Notes: a model not told the origin generated them from the letters alone. A stretch of DNA of 64,000 nucleotides from a virus (IMGVR_UViG_3300035698_014446:1-64000); one strand, 5' to 3'. Shown: positions 1 through 8,693, numbered from the stretch's first letter. A program made the numbers and translations.

Positions 1-1631
1 GAGAACATTGCATTAATCGATCTAAGTGCGTTCAAATCCTTTACTATCGGGTGTGATTCCTCAAAGGGTTCTAACGCTCTTTTATCAAATGAAAAACTCT
101 CTGATTTAACTCCATCTTTCCATTTGACCTTGGCTTTTATTGGTAGTTTTAATCCGTGAAGACACAATCGCTTCATTTGCGTTGGACTTTTTGGGTTAAA
201 TCTACTATTTTTTTTAAAGGACTTGATATTCTGTTGTTTTTTACCTTTCTTATCAAGTACTAATTCCCCCTTTTTCTTTTTATACGACCTGCACCATTTT
301 TCAACACTTTTAACTACTCGATCACTATATAACTTTTCTTCTGCTGCAATCCTATCAGCAGTTAATTTACTCCGAACTGTCGGTATTTCCATCTTATTGA
401 CATACATACCCTTCATTTCTACTTCGGCCAAGTGTTGTGCATAATCCTGTTTCATATGCAGTATCTTGACATGATTTTTGGTCATTCTTTCCAAGCCCTT
501 ATGGTATATACCATAACACAATAGTGCATCCAAGGCGTTGTATTCTAACAGTTCGTCCAGCGGTGTATCTATCGGAGCCTGTTGTATCCCGGACATTTCT
601 ACCTTATACCCAGACCACGTGTACCCAAAGTATCTACCGACAGCACCAAGATTACTTGGAGCTAATTCATTAATGACGTTCATTATCAACATTGTATCCT
701 GTAGATATTTGGTAAACCCAAATCTACTAAGGTTACATTTGTGTTCATACTTTGCATTATGGGATATTTGTACAGTTTTTCTCGTCTTTAAGATACGAGC
801 CCACCGCTTAGCTAATGTTTGTATCTGTGGTCCTGTAAAATGTTTCGGGTAATCAAGAGGAAAAGCCACACCCTTATTATTGTACCCCACCCCTATCGAC
901 AAAATCTTAAACTCTTTACATAACCCCGGTCTTAACGCGCTCTTGTCTCCCCATGTCTCGTAGTCATACGAGATTATTCCGTCATAATCAAATTGTAAAA
1001 AATTAAGGAATTGATTAACTCTACTGAACGTAGTAAGTATTTTCACTTCCGGTTTTTCCGATAATCCGTCTTTCAACACTTCTTGTGCTGTATCCCACCC
1101 GTCAAACCATAACTTTTCTGTTTTCTCCGCCTCCCCACCCTTTTTACCTGATAACTTAGCCACATGCTTAGGGTCATAATTAAATATTGTGGGTATCATT
1201 ATTCCGTCATAATCTACCTCAAGACTCTGACCCACAACATGTTCAAGCTTTACTTTCTTATTCAGCACCGCCTCAGCGGCATATTTTCCCAAAGCTACAA
1301 CCACTTTCGGTTCATGGTCCTTTACTATTTCCATCCAGTTTGGTCTGCAGGCATCTATAGCATTTATTGTGGGTACGCCGTTCGAAAAACATCGTACCAC
1401 CGTGTCAAGTATATAGTTATCAGATACTTCTTTGATCACCGTCCTTAGATATTTCACACCCACTTCATCGGAAAAATGTAGCCCCGTTTCGTCGTCGTTG
1501 AACGATGGAGCAGAACCGAGTATTAATAAATCCGGCCTACCTTCTCCCTTGAACATAGGCTGTACTACGCATTTCCGTAATCTATGACGGGAACACTTAG
1601 TGCATTCTGTTTTTCTTCTTTTAGGTGGCAT
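1..1631 (-). CDS. Family A DNA polymerase with N-terminal family-4 UDG-like domain (partial)
   Basis: Replicative DNA polymerase of the phage, cut by the window edge after 543 codons with no stop. Residues 1-170 resemble a family 4 uracil-DNA glycosylase: a GSAP motif at 39-42, a DDETG segment at 46-50, and four cysteines (10, 13, 81, 95) spaced like the 4Fe-4S ligands of that family. About residues 225-400 form a DEDD 3'-5' exonuclease: DYET (Exo I), SHNAKYEH (Exo II) and YNALDAL (Exo III). The polymerase palm lies outside the window, so the family A assignment rests on the exonuclease type and on known phage polymerases with N-terminal UDG-like domains. The ATG at 1631 is the first in frame and follows a purine-rich AGGGG. 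It is the last gene of the leftward replication block. Confidence 0.85.
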   Translation of the reverse strand, partial: MPPKRRKTECTKCSRHRLRKCVVQPMFKGEGRPDLLILGSAPSFNDDETGLHFSDEVGVKYLRTVIKEVSDNYILDTVVRCFSNGVPTINAIDACRPNWMEIVKDHEPKVVVALGKYAAEAVLNKKVKLEHVVGQSLEVDYDGIMIPTIFNYDPKHVAKLSGKKGGEAEKTEKLWFDGWDTAQEVLKDGLSEKPEVKILTTFSRVNQFLNFLQFDYDGIISYDYETWGDKSALRPGLCKEFKILSIGVGYNNKGVAFPLDYPKHFTGPQIQTLAKRWARILKTRKTVQISHNAKYEHKCNLSRFGFTKYLQDTMLIMNVINELAPSNLGAVGRYFGYTWSGYKVEMSGIQQAPIDTPLDELLEYNALDALLCYGIYHKGLERMTKNHVKILHMKQDYAQHLAEVEMKGMYVNKMEIPTVRSKLTADRIAAEEKLYSDRVVKSVEKWCRSYKKKKGELVLDKKGKKQQNIKSFKKNSRFNPKSPTQMKRLCLHGLKLPIKAKVKWKDGVKSESFSFDKRALEPFEESHPIVKDLNALRSINAMF

Positions 1632-1759
1632 AAATAAAGAACGCCCCTACCGCAGGAATGCGTATATTGATCGGTGAAAACAACCAATGGCGTGCATTTG
1701 TCCAACATAGTCCAAATAAGCACATCGTATCCTTTGATAGGAGCGTTGTCGGGTCCAAG

Positions 1760-2143
1760 TTATTTCTCATATAATTTTATCATCGTTAAATCATCGTACA
1801 CAGGTAAATTGTTTTCCTGTGCATATTTTATTTCTTTTATTGAACCTTCACTACCGATCAATTTCAGATGATTAAATGGTAACGTAGTCACACAAAAATC
1901 ACATCGCATCATTATAACTATGTCACCAATTAGTATATCTTCTATATCCACATAACCCCCCATATGTTTCGTGTTAGTGTGGGGGCATATGGCTGCGTAA
2001 CCCATCTTCCACAAAGTATACGTCAATTTTTGCGCAAGTTGTATATTAAGCATCTGTTCATAATCGGTTTCTGCTCTAAACGGACCAATTACGTACGCTA
2101 CCTTCTTAGAATCGCGGATTTTTTCCAAAATGAATCCCTTCAA
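1760..2143 (-). CDS. DUF4406/nucleoside deoxyribosyltransferase-like protein
   Basis: 127-residue protein opening its core with VAYVIGPFRA and continuing with a WKMGYAAICPHTNT segment, the signature of the DUF4406/DUF1937 group, which has the nucleoside 2-deoxyribosyltransferase fold. Family members are thought to act on nucleotides or sugar-linked bases; the substrate here is unknown. A later acidic segment with GSEGSIKEI matches the family's conserved Glu region. The start overlaps the upstream nuclease gene by 38 nt, so translation is probably coupled. The following 128 nt before the polymerase gene hold no gene I can support. Confidence 0.7.
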   Translation of the reverse strand: MKGFILEKIRDSKKVAYVIGPFRAETDYEQMLNIQLAQKLTYTLWKMGYAAICPHTNTKHMGGYVDIEDILIGDIVIMMRCDFCVTTLPFNHLKLIGSEGSIKEIKYAQENNLPVYDDLTMIKLYEK

Positions 2144-2621
2144 AATCTATAGGATGGTTACTTTCGTAGTCCTGTATTTTATACCATTTTGTATTTTTGT
2201 AACACCGTATACCCACAGCGTTATGTGTTAATTTAAATTTAATATTTATGACAACTCCCTTATTTGTCATCGGGGATGACATCCATATACCTGTTTCGTT
2301 TTTAATAATAAATATTATAAATTGATTATTGCTAATTTTACCGCAACACTCGTCAATCATATCCATAAAAGCCTTAGTTGGCTTTAACATTGCGTGTACT
2401 GAATACGCCTTCCTGTTTTTACACTCAATAATTAGTGATAAATACGGTTTCTCAACACAATACACATCACCGGACAAATCAGTTCTACCAGAATTGCGCG
2501 TACTCTCCCATTTTGTGTTAGTCCATGCTGTAAAATACCGAGCACAAAAACATTCAAAAGCTTTACCCTTCCTACGACTCATTTTTCCCGTCTGACTCGC
2601 TGTCTTCTTTTTACCCATCAA
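2106..2621 (-). CDS. PD-(D/E)XK nuclease, Holliday-junction-resolvase-like
   Basis: 171 residues. After a Lys-rich start, the order SRRKGKAFE ... [14 protein letters not shown] ... LIIECKNRK gives the Glu, Asp and Glu-X-Lys residues of a PD-(D/E)XK active site in the first 70 residues, as in archaeal-type Hjc resolvases and related phage nucleases. It probably cuts branched or replicating DNA. The second half (70-171) is not recognised. Two ATG codons are possible (2621 or 2618); both overlap the stop of the upstream HNH gene. A resolvase is expected in this neighbourhood next to the exonuclease and polymerase genes. Confidence 0.65.
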   Translation of the reverse strand: MMGKKKTASQTGKMSRRKGKAFECFCARYFTAWTNTKWESTRNSGRTDLSGDVYCVEKPYLSLIIECKNRKAYSVHAMLKPTKAFMDMIDECCGKISNNQFIIFIIKNETGIWMSSPMTNKGVVINIKFKLTHNAVGIRCYKNTKWYKIQDYESNHPIDFEGIHFGKNPRF

Positions 2622-3172
2622 GCCACATCCTTAAATACTTTAGGTTTCCACCCCAACTTTGTACCTTTCTTGGTATTGCATGTACTACACGCAGGTACAA
2701 TATTCTCTGGTGAATGTTCACCACCCTTACTAATAGGTATAACATGATCTTTTGTAAGATTGTGTTTAGTACCACAATAAGCACACTTATAATTGTATCT
2801 TTTAAGAATTATTTTCCACTGTATATTAGTTAATCCTGTTCCATTTGTTCTTTTTAATAATCTACGATTATTTGCACGTTCCCTGTATGCTTCTTTGTTT
2901 TTATAATACTGAATTCTTAGTCTGGCTCTTACTTCACTTTGATGTTTTTCACGATATCTTCTATATCTTTCTAATCTTTTAACTTTACCATTTTCCTTTA
3001 CTTTTGGGTTTGCACGGTATACTCGTCTTTTTTCTTTTTCCTTAAGAGATTTTGATTTTTTACTTCTACATTTTTTACATTGGGCATTCAGTCCGTCTTT
3101 AGAATCAGACCGTTTACCAAATTTATTTATGTTTTTTATTCTTTTACATTTACTACATCTTTTTCTTCTCAT
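2618..3172 (-). CDS. HNH homing endonuclease
   Basis: 184 residues. The N-terminus has a CSKC...CKKC zinc-ribbon pair, residues 40-110 are a Lys/Arg-rich linker, and the C-terminus has the HNH nuclease: CAYCG, then [10 protein letters not shown], then the paired CSTCN with flanking basic residues. All zinc and catalytic positions seem intact. It overlaps both neighbours by 4 nt, with stop and start codons shared on each side, so it sits in the operon without disrupting it. One of a large family of related free-standing endonucleases in this window. Confidence 0.9.
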   Translation of the reverse strand: MRRKRCSKCKRIKNINKFGKRSDSKDGLNAQCKKCRSKKSKSLKEKEKRRVYRANPKVKENGKVKRLERYRRYREKHQSEVRARLRIQYYKNKEAYRERANNRRLLKRTNGTGLTNIQWKIILKRYNYKCAYCGTKHNLTKDHVIPISKGGEHSPENIVPACSTCNTKKGTKLGWKPKVFKDVA

Positions 3173-3921
3173 TCTTTCTGGCGCTTCCGCATTACAAACA
3201 ACATACCCATACTCAATAATAAAATCATAGCCGGTTCAGGAACAAGTATTAAAGAAATATTACTAAGACCCCCAAACTGTAAATGGTGATTAAATACTGT
3301 ACCATCAACAAGTGTACCAGTTAGCGTTCCATATGTCCGACCGGACACATAAAGTGGATTAATAGTCCCATAAACTGCTCTCCCATCAAGTGTAAAATTA
3401 CTACCATGGAAAGTAACAGTTGACCAATCATATAATGTTATTTGGCCTCCTATTGAACCTCCAAAAATATCTACCATACTATGATCTTTTATAGTCAAAT
3501 CTCCGGCTATACGACCCCCTGAAATATACACTTGACTATAATCTTCTATAAACGAAAAGTATCCCACGTCTCCGCCTGAAATAATTACCTGACTATTATC
3601 ATACGCACGTAATGCATTTATCTCACCACCCCAAGTGATGGTTATTTGACTGTTACCAAAAGCTCGTGCATAATCTATCTGGCCATAAATATTCAATAAA
3701 CTGGTTTCATAAACCCAAAAGTTGTAATCCGTATTCGCTCCACTTATAATATTAACAGTGGTTGGTTCACCCCAAAAATTATTATTTATATGACCATTTC
3801 GTTCACTCATAGAAAAAGAGGCTATATTATATATCTCACCATCATCAAAATATATTGTTGCTTCCACACTTGATATAATAAAACAACACACTAACACCAA
3901 TACTAACATTACCTTTTTCAT
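3169..3921 (-). CDS. PEP-CTERM-anchored extracellular beta-repeat protein
   Basis: 250 residues. Residues 1-21 are a signal peptide (Lys-Lys then a hydrophobic stretch ending near VEA). The middle (50-200) is built of imperfect repeats of the form NSQVxISGG / YSQVYISGG, expected to form a beta-solenoid. The tail is VPEP, then a hydrophobic helix, then RKRQKE: the tripartite PEP-CTERM sorting signal recognised by exosortase/archaeosortase enzymes of the host. The product should be exported, anchored and processed at the cell surface. A ribosome-binding AAAGGA lies 8 nt before ATG 3921. No exosortase is in the window, so the phage would rely on the host. Unusual cargo for a phage. Confidence 0.8.
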   Translation of the reverse strand: MKKVMLVLVLVCCFIISSVEATIYFDDGEIYNIASFSMSERNGHINNNFWGEPTTVNIISGANTDYNFWVYETSLLNIYGQIDYARAFGNSQITITWGGEINALRAYDNSQVIISGGDVGYFSFIEDYSQVYISGGRIAGDLTIKDHSMVDIFGGSIGGQITLYDWSTVTFHGSNFTLDGRAVYGTINPLYVSGRTYGTLTGTLVDGTVFNHHLQFGGLSNISLILVPEPAMILLLSMGMLFVMRKRQKE

Positions 3922-3945
3922 TCTACTATCCTTTCAGCCAGAGTA

Positions 3946-4050
3946 TCAACACATGTGTCGTTTTACATAATCATCAAATTTTTTCTTTTCTTCTACCTTT
4001 GCTTTGGATATACTACCACGCTTTTTCTTCTTCGTCTTTTTCTTAGCCAC
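3946..4050 (-). CDS. Small Lys-rich protein
   Basis: 34-residue ORF starting at GTG 4050, with AAAGGAC upstream. It begins VAKKKTKKKKRGS and is dominated by lysine, like the N-terminus of the nuclease at 6536-7480. Its start overlaps the stop of the DEDD exonuclease gene by 8 nt and it fills the gap before the PEP-CTERM gene. Function unknown; could be a nucleic-acid-binding peptide. Confidence 0.45.
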   Translation of the reverse strand: MAKKKTKKKKRGSISKAKVEEKKKFDDYVKRHMC

Positions 4051-4582
4051 TATCCACTGTCCTTTCGGTCAAAATATTAAAACATTTAGTAGCGTATCCT
4101 ACCTGATAAATACAGTCGTCCAGTGCATTGTGTTTATTTTCCTGATCAGTTCTGTCGTCGCTTTTCTTGTACGGAATCCCGGCCAAATCCACCAGTGTAC
4201 GTAAATCTCTACAATCGCGAAAACTGAAAGGTAAATTATAATTTATCTTGTTGTACGCATTCATAAGAATTGGGAAATCAAATGTAGCGTGTGCCCACAC
4301 ACATTTACATTTATTACAGAAATTGAATAAATAGTCAAATACTTCCTTTACATCATGTATCGGCTGTTGAAGAAACGATCTGTTTGTCTTATTAAGCCAC
4401 CACTCTACAGTCGATGCGTCCATAGTTAGACCTAAATCCATACAACTTTTCATACTAACATTCATGAGGAACTCACAGCCCGTTTTACCGCTTATCCTGT
4501 CAAAATAACACGCACCGATTTGTACAATAACAGAATTAGGTGTAGTGCCCATCGTCTCCAGATCGATCATGATGTCTTTCAT
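4043..4582 (-). CDS. DEDD-family 3'-5' exonuclease (DexA/Rv2179c-like)
   Basis: 179 residues. DLETMG near residue 7 (Exo I), WAHATFDFPIL near 95 (Exo II) and HNALDDC near 152 (Exo III, HxxxxD) give the four acidic residues and the His of a DnaQ-like exonuclease. Spacing and length fit the Rv2179c/T4 DexA group, which degrades single-stranded DNA or RNA from the 3' end. It lies in the leftward DNA-metabolism block. Ahead of it is a 350-nt region holding an inverted-repeat element (4775-4932). Confidence 0.8.
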   Translation of the reverse strand: MKDIMIDLETMGTTPNSVIVQIGACYFDRISGKTGCEFLMNVSMKSCMDLGLTMDASTVEWWLNKTNRSFLQQPIHDVKEVFDYLFNFCNKCKCVWAHATFDFPILMNAYNKINYNLPFSFRDCRDLRTLVDLAGIPYKKSDDRTDQENKHNALDDCIYQVGYATKCFNILTERTVDSG

Positions 4583-4774
4583 ATTTGCCTTCCTTTATTT
4601 ATATTTTTTAAAACAAAATAACAGCCTACCCTACTTACTGCCTACACCGGTTTGGCAATTTTCGTTCGCCCTTCCCTTCACTCATTAATTTTAAACAGGT
4701 ACAAGCCACAAACTCATATCCTAAATCAAAGTCGTATTACTCCTCGACTGCTTCATCTGTTTATTTTTTAAAAT
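4583..4774. other. Intergenic leader of the exonuclease gene
   Basis: AT-rich stretch between the exonuclease start and the inverted-repeat element. I see no ORF with a ribosome-binding site and no tRNA. It may be the 5' untranslated region of the exonuclease gene or carry a promoter not recognisable by eye. Confidence 0.3.
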
Positions 4775-4932
4775 ATTACAGGATAAAAGTACTCTCTCTC
4801 TAATACCTGTGCTTCTTTTAAGTCGCCACCGCATGATCAAAGATGGACCTGCGACTTCGTATCACGACCTTAAGGTTAATTCCTTTTATTGAAGGTCAAA
4901 TAATTCGACCTACACAATTTTTATCCTGTAAT
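4775..4932 (-). repeat. 158-bp element with 14-bp perfect terminal inverted repeats, probably a structured RNA
   Basis: ATTACAGGATAAAA at 4775-4788 is the exact reverse complement of 4919-4932, which includes the last base of the upstream stop codon. Inside are a 7-bp hairpin at 4820-4857 (AAGTCGC/GCGACTT with a 24-nt loop), a short hairpin at 4894-4910 (GGTCAAA/TTCGACC with one wobble in the RNA) and the palindrome CCTTAAGG at 4868-4875. As minus-strand RNA this folds as a closing stem enclosing at least two inner stems. Alternatives are a small non-autonomous transposable element or a regulatory RNA of the downstream exonuclease gene. Confidence 0.5.
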
Positions 4933-5516
4933 TAACGTATCGTCAATGACGTTTTTTGGTATATCCGCAGTCCTTTGATGTTTCGTGACCCATCCTTTAT
5001 CGCGGTGTTCACAGCAGCCGAATCTATAACCAGATACTCCACTGGAACCTTACTTATATCCGTTACTTCGAATGTCCACCGTTTCTGTGTGGTGGATTTA
5101 CCCTTCTCCGCTTCGACAACAGCAGGGGCATGTGTTTTATGTCCCTTTGCCGCGTGGGCCGCCTGCAATTTGTGTCGTTTATCCTCTTCTTTTTTGGCTG
5201 CTAACTCCTGTGCTGTATGAAATCCGAGTATCTTCTTCCGGATGATATCGTCTGCTGTCCTCAGAGGCTCAGTCAATTCCTTGAACAATTTATTTACTGC
5301 TCTAAGTGATTGGTTCAAAGGCACAGTTATAGCCGTGCGCTTCTCCTCAATTACCCCCAACCGTTCCTTAATGGCCTTCAATACTTCAAACGCCTTGTTC
5401 TCCCCCTTTACTGTTTCGATGGCCAATTCATTCGCGTTACTTACCATCGGAACGTTTTTTCTTTTAATCTTGGTTATTTCTTCCTTAGTCAGTAACTCCG
5501 CTTTTTTCTCTGCCAT
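4932..5516 (-). CDS. Conserved phage coiled-coil protein, function unknown
   Basis: 194 residues, largely helical. The middle (residues 60-100) contains [21 protein letters not shown] followed by a basic helix; the C-terminus ends with [13 protein letters not shown]. This arrangement is familiar from unassigned phage proteins encoded near recombination or replication genes, but I cannot name a function. A clear AGGAC precedes ATG 5516. It stands first in the leftward run to the exonuclease and polymerase, which hints at a role in DNA metabolism. Confidence 0.7.
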   Translation of the reverse strand: MAEKKAELLTKEEITKIKRKNVPMVSNANELAIETVKGENKAFEVLKAIKERLGVIEEKRTAITVPLNQSLRAVNKLFKELTEPLRTADDIIRKKILGFHTAQELAAKKEEDKRHKLQAAHAAKGHKTHAPAVVEAEKGKSTTQKRWTFEVTDISKVPVEYLVIDSAAVNTAIKDGSRNIKGLRIYQKTSLTIR

Positions 5517-5552
5517 TGTTTTGTCCTTTAATAAATTTCTTCTCTTATTTCT

Positions 5553-5945
5553 TTATTTTACCTTTATAATAACTACCTTCTTAGCCACAAAGTCATAACT
5601 CACACACATTCCATTGCTGGTTAATTCCGCGTGAAAATCGGCAAATCCCTCTACCTCTTCCACCACCGTCTCCCAAGGGTCGTGTAATTCCTCTTTGGAA
5701 GCAATCATTAATGATCTTATCAGTTTGGTTATAACCCTATTCGTGTTTCTGTTACTTTGGAACATGGCTGCTATTTCATCACTAACTTTCAGCGGAAAAT
5801 CGTCAGCGGTTAATTTTTTAGTTCCCGACTTCCTTTGTTCAAATATACTACACGCCGCATGATCTTTTGAATTTCCCGGAAACGGGCAATCAGACACATC
5901 ATCACTGTTTTCAAACCCACTACACTGTCCACAAAAATTATTCAT
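5553..5945 (-). CDS. Hypothetical protein with Cys-rich N-terminus
   Basis: 130 residues. The first 33 residues carry four cysteines (CGQC, CPFP, ACSIF), arranged like a small zinc or Fe-S binding knuckle. The rest is helical and ends in an acidic/hydrophobic segment (DFVAKKVVIIKVK). It overlaps the next gene upstream by 8 nt. Not recognised. Confidence 0.6.
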   Translation of the reverse strand: MNNFCGQCSGFENSDDVSDCPFPGNSKDHAACSIFEQRKSGTKKLTADDFPLKVSDEIAAMFQSNRNTNRVITKLIRSLMIASKEELHDPWETVVEEVEGFADFHAELTSNGMCVSYDFVAKKVVIIKVK

Positions 5946-6219
5946 TATACTCCCCTATAAACATAAATCTCGGTTTACCACAACACATGTATTTTATCTT
6001 TTGAAAAAGTACTTCATCACCGTCAATCATACGGTGTATATCTTTCATTTTCGGTTCGACACACATTCTGTCGAGTGATACCCCATTTAGTATGAACATA
6101 TACTCATTTATATGCCTGATAATAAATTTCTTACACGTATGACCTATAGGACTCGGTTTACGGGCAAATCGCCTTGGGTCCTCGCATTTATCAAATAAGA
6201 AACAATCAATACATACCAT
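5938..6219 (-). CDS. Hypothetical Cys-rich protein
   Basis: 93 residues from ATG 6219, chosen because GGAG lies 7 nt upstream and because the longer reading from 6264 would run inside the previous gene. The N-terminus MVCIDCFLFDKCED and later cysteines (HTCKKF, CCGKPRF) suggest metal binding. Similar in style to its downstream neighbour at 5553-5945. Function unknown. Confidence 0.6.
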   Translation of the reverse strand: MVCIDCFLFDKCEDPRRFARKPSPIGHTCKKFIIRHINEYMFILNGVSLDRMCVEPKMKDIHRMIDGDEVLFQKIKYMCCGKPRFMFIGEYNE

Positions 6220-6221
6220 GA

Positions 6222-6575
6222 TTATCTCCACCTTCTCGCATAAAGATATACCCTTTTGTACCATGGAAGAGACTTCGCCCTTAGTCTGTACCGCATGTGT
6301 CCTTCAAAATGAGGCCAAGTTGTTCTATACCAAGTTCCCTCTTTATGGAGAATTTCCAGATTATCAAATCCTACTTCATCTGCCATTTTATACTGTTTAT
6401 GGCCCATCCTATCATATATAGCCTGATTGTTGTACAGACATTCTGTAATTGAGTAACGCCGATGAAATATCCACCATAAAAAGTGTTTCACCTGACGATA
6501 CCACGTGTTTGGCTTAAATCTCCACTGTTGTATTTTTATTTCTTTTCCTTCTTCCTTCCACATGCACCCATGCAT
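6222..6575 (-). CDS. Hypothetical basic protein
   Basis: 117 residues, very rich in Trp, Tyr and Arg (for example WYRQVKHFLWWIFHRR). It begins inside the end of the RecB-like gene; an internal ATG at 6563 (MWKEEGKE) is an alternative start. No known domain recognised. Confidence 0.55.
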   Translation of the reverse strand: MHGCMWKEEGKEIKIQQWRFKPNTWYRQVKHFLWWIFHRRYSITECLYNNQAIYDRMGHKQYKMADEVGFDNLEILHKEGTWYRTTWPHFEGHMRYRLRAKSLPWYKRVYLYARRWR

Positions 6576-7480
6576 TCATCCCAATAACCACACCATTTAG
6601 GACTACACAGGAAATTGTACACCGGGTTGCACACAGGAAATGAACCTTTACTTATTGAATCAGCTATAGATAGAGTAGTAATTATAAACCATTCTATCCT
6701 TCTCTGACTCATCATTCCAAACTGCCATTCCACCATAGGCACTTTTATTTTCTTGAACACACACATTCCCACTTTTGGGAACACATCTGTTACTCGTTCA
6801 GCCATATCACATATTCCATATGTGGTTAACTGGTATGAATCATCCAGTTCTGCTTCGGATTTGTTTTTACTTGCCGTCTTGTAATCACACACTACGTTTT
6901 CTTCTGGAGTTTTCCGGAGAATAGGGGTAAGTGTCCCAGCTACGTCCATATAACACAGTATTTTTACAGGACCTACTTGTAACACAAATTCCTGTTCGAT
7001 AAGGCGTGGTTTAAGTCGTGGTGCAAAATTGTTGATGTATGCAGCTTGTAATTTCTTCCCCCGAAGTAACACGTCCCGCTCTTTTATTCCTTCCCAATCT
7101 CCTATCTCCTTCTGTTTATCGTGAAAAGTGTCACAAAAATGTTGAATTACCTGCTTTTCCTTTCTGTCCGTCCCTGTCTTCCGTTTCTTGATGTTGTTAA
7201 ATTCACATGTTCCGTGATGGCATGTACCTTCCATCATCGACACGCCCGGTGGTCGTTTCTTCCCTTCTATGTACCTTTTATAGTACTGTATTGGGCATCG
7301 CATATACATATTTATAGCCGACGGGGATAGATGTTCGTGTGGTAATTGCAATTTCGTGGTAAGATATTTATCCAACATCTCATCAGGCACTTTAACTGTA
7401 ACGGGTATGCCATTACCACTTATTCGTCCTTTTTCACTTTTAACCTTTTTCTTCTTAGTCTTTTTCTTTTTCGGCGGCAT
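6536..7480 (-). CDS. RecB/Cas4-like PD-(D/E)XK exonuclease
   Basis: 314 residues. The first 15 are a Lys-rich tail. SPSAINMYMRCPIQYYKRYI (about 52-71) is the typical entry motif of the PDDEXK_1 superfamily. The active-site region is YMDVAG around residue 178 and VVCDYKTASK around 197-206. The C-terminus has three spaced cysteines (LCSPKWCGYWDEC) which with the Cys at 61 match the iron-sulphur pattern of Cas4/AddB-type nucleases. Likely a 5'-3' exonuclease for recombination or host DNA breakdown. Confidence 0.8.
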   Translation of the reverse strand: MPPKKKKTKKKKVKSEKGRISGNGIPVTVKVPDEMLDKYLTTKLQLPHEHLSPSAINMYMRCPIQYYKRYIEGKKRPPGVSMMEGTCHHGTCEFNNIKKRKTGTDRKEKQVIQHFCDTFHDKQKEIGDWEGIKERDVLLRGKKLQAAYINNFAPRLKPRLIEQEFVLQVGPVKILCYMDVAGTLTPILRKTPEENVVCDYKTASKNKSEAELDDSYQLTTYGICDMAERVTDVFPKVGMCVFKKIKVPMVEWQFGMMSQRRIEWFIITTLSIADSISKGSFPVCNPVYNFLCSPKWCGYWDECMGACGRKKEKK

Positions 7481-7826
7481 CCAGTATCCTTTCCACGTCC
7501 TTGATTATCGCGTCAATTGCATCCATTGTATAGATTCTGTATGCGTCCATTTCCGTCAATGGCCTTGTTATGTTGTGCGTACATAAAGCTATTTTTTCAA
7601 CGATAAGATGATCATTTTCCATTAGTACTTTAATCAAATTTTTGTCATACAAATCGGATGGTGATCTACACACAACAATTACTATTCCGTATTCTATACT
7701 ATAATCACCAATGTTGTGTCTGTCCACATCTATATCTATATCACGTAATTTAGCGGAGATAACATTCAATAATACCCCTACTACTTCCTCATCACACGCT
7801 GAATGCACCAAAAAATTAAGAACCAT
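7455..7826 (-). CDS. Hypothetical protein
   Basis: 123 residues, alternating hydrophobic strands and helices (IEYGIVIVVCRSP), with an acidic C-terminus. It overlaps the start of the RecB-like gene by 26 nt and is preceded by the HNH gene at 7829. No family recognised. Confidence 0.6.
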   Translation of the reverse strand: MVLNFLVHSACDEEVVGVLLNVISAKLRDIDIDVDRHNIGDYSIEYGIVIVVCRSPSDLYDKNLIKVLMENDHLIVEKIALCTHNITRPLTEMDAYRIYTMDAIDAIIKDVERILDAAEKEKD

Positions 7827-7828
7827 CG

Positions 7829-8323
7829 TTATATTCTTCGCTTATGCGGACAAATCCCTTTGTTAATCATCTTACCACAATTACAGTTCCAACAAAGCAC
7901 TTGATATTCCTTTGGAAAATTATTATTTCTTAACCAACGATAAAAAGCCGGTCCTGACAAGCTTGATTTATGTTGTGATTTATGTTTTCGTCTGTGTTCT
8001 GCTCCATCGTTATTTACATGATCTATAGTCAAAAAATCAAGTAAAGTTTCACCACAACACGAACATTTACCACCATAATGATTAACTATAGACGCTTTTA
8101 GTTTCCTATTATGTTCATTTGCACGTTCATTTATTTGTGTACGATTCTTTTCACAATACCTTATAGCAGCAGCTTTTCCCATTTCACTCTGTTTATACTT
8201 TTTAGTACTAATTTTTCCCTTAGTACTTTGCTTGTATTTTTTCCTACTAAGTTTTCCTTTTTTACTCTTCGCATACTTTTTTCTACCCTCTATCTCTTTA
8301 ACACTTCTTCTACGAACCATCAT
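7829..8323 (-). CDS. HNH-type endonuclease, second family
   Basis: 164 residues. The first 75 are Lys-rich with three tandem KxKKGKxSxKKYKQS-like repeats. Then come CSCCGE (zinc pair), LTIDHVNNDGAEHRR (HNH core) and, after an insertion, YQVLCWNCNCGK with ICPH. This arrangement, with the NYPKEYQVLCWNCN-like closing motif, differs from the DHVIPxxKGG endonucleases elsewhere here, so it is an independent invader. Its start overlaps the end of the upstream gene. Confidence 0.8.
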   Translation of the reverse strand: MMVRRRSVKEIEGRKKYAKSKKGKLSRKKYKQSTKGKISTKKYKQSEMGKAAAIRYCEKNRTQINERANEHNRKLKASIVNHYGGKCSCCGETLLDFLTIDHVNNDGAEHRRKHKSQHKSSLSGPAFYRWLRNNNFPKEYQVLCWNCNCGKMINKGICPHKRRI

Positions 8324-8624
8324 CTATCCCCCGTTCCAAATATTTTCTATATCTTTCCATAGATAATATTGAAAACACGACATTAGGTGGCGGATAAGGT
8401 CTATTAAAGTGTACTCGACAAAAGGGCGTGGGCATAGCACGAAACTGAGCCCGGACAAATAATCTCGCGAACTTCGGATGGTCTAACTCATGTGCTACAT
8501 CATTGGTTATACCATCAGGTATAGTAATCCACGTAGGTTTTTTACATCTATTCTTTACAGCCGACTGGTACGCCATACGTAGCAAGGCTGCTATAATTAC
8601 ATCATTATTTTTCAGTATTATCAC
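8310..8624 (-). CDS. Hypothetical protein with start codon inside a hairpin
   Basis: Up to 104 residues from GTG 8624; an internal ATG at 8576 would give 88 residues. Neither start has a strong ribosome-binding site. The GTG lies in one arm of a perfect 11-bp hairpin (8622-8652), so initiation there would depend on melting the stem. It ends with TAG 14 nt inside the next gene. No domain recognised. Confidence 0.5.
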   Translation of the reverse strand: MIILKNNDVIIAALLRMAYQSAVKNRCKKPTWITIPDGITNDVAHELDHPKFARLFVRAQFRAMPTPFCRVHFNRPYPPPNVVFSILSMERYRKYLERGIDDGS

Positions 8625-8652
8625 TATTTGTTACCCGATGAAACAAATAGTG
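8622..8652 (-). promoter_or_regulatory. 11-bp perfect hairpin over the start of the 8310-8624 gene
   Basis: CACTATTTGTT (8622-8632) pairs perfectly with AACAAATAGTG (8642-8652) around a 9-nt loop. No T-run follows on the minus strand, so it is not a standard terminator. It could hide the GTG start of the downstream gene or mark the 3' border of the structured RNA region. Confidence 0.5.
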
Positions 8653-8693
8653 CCCGCGCCGAACTATCCTGTCGACGCGGGCGGTTAGATAGT
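8652..8693 (-). ncRNA. H-type pseudoknot-forming RNA segment
   Basis: Two perfect helices interleave: GCCCGCG (8652-8658) with CGCGGGC (8676-8682), and ACTATC (8663-8668) with GATAGT (8688-8693). The order is that of an H-type pseudoknot. It is GC-rich in an AT-rich genome and lies between the permuted tRNA candidates and the 8622 hairpin. Function unknown. Confidence 0.45.

Noticed and set aside
1565-1708. 47-codon minus ORF overlapping the polymerase start
   Set aside because: No ribosome-binding site and 67 nt of overlap with the polymerase; another 49-codon frame competes in the same gap.
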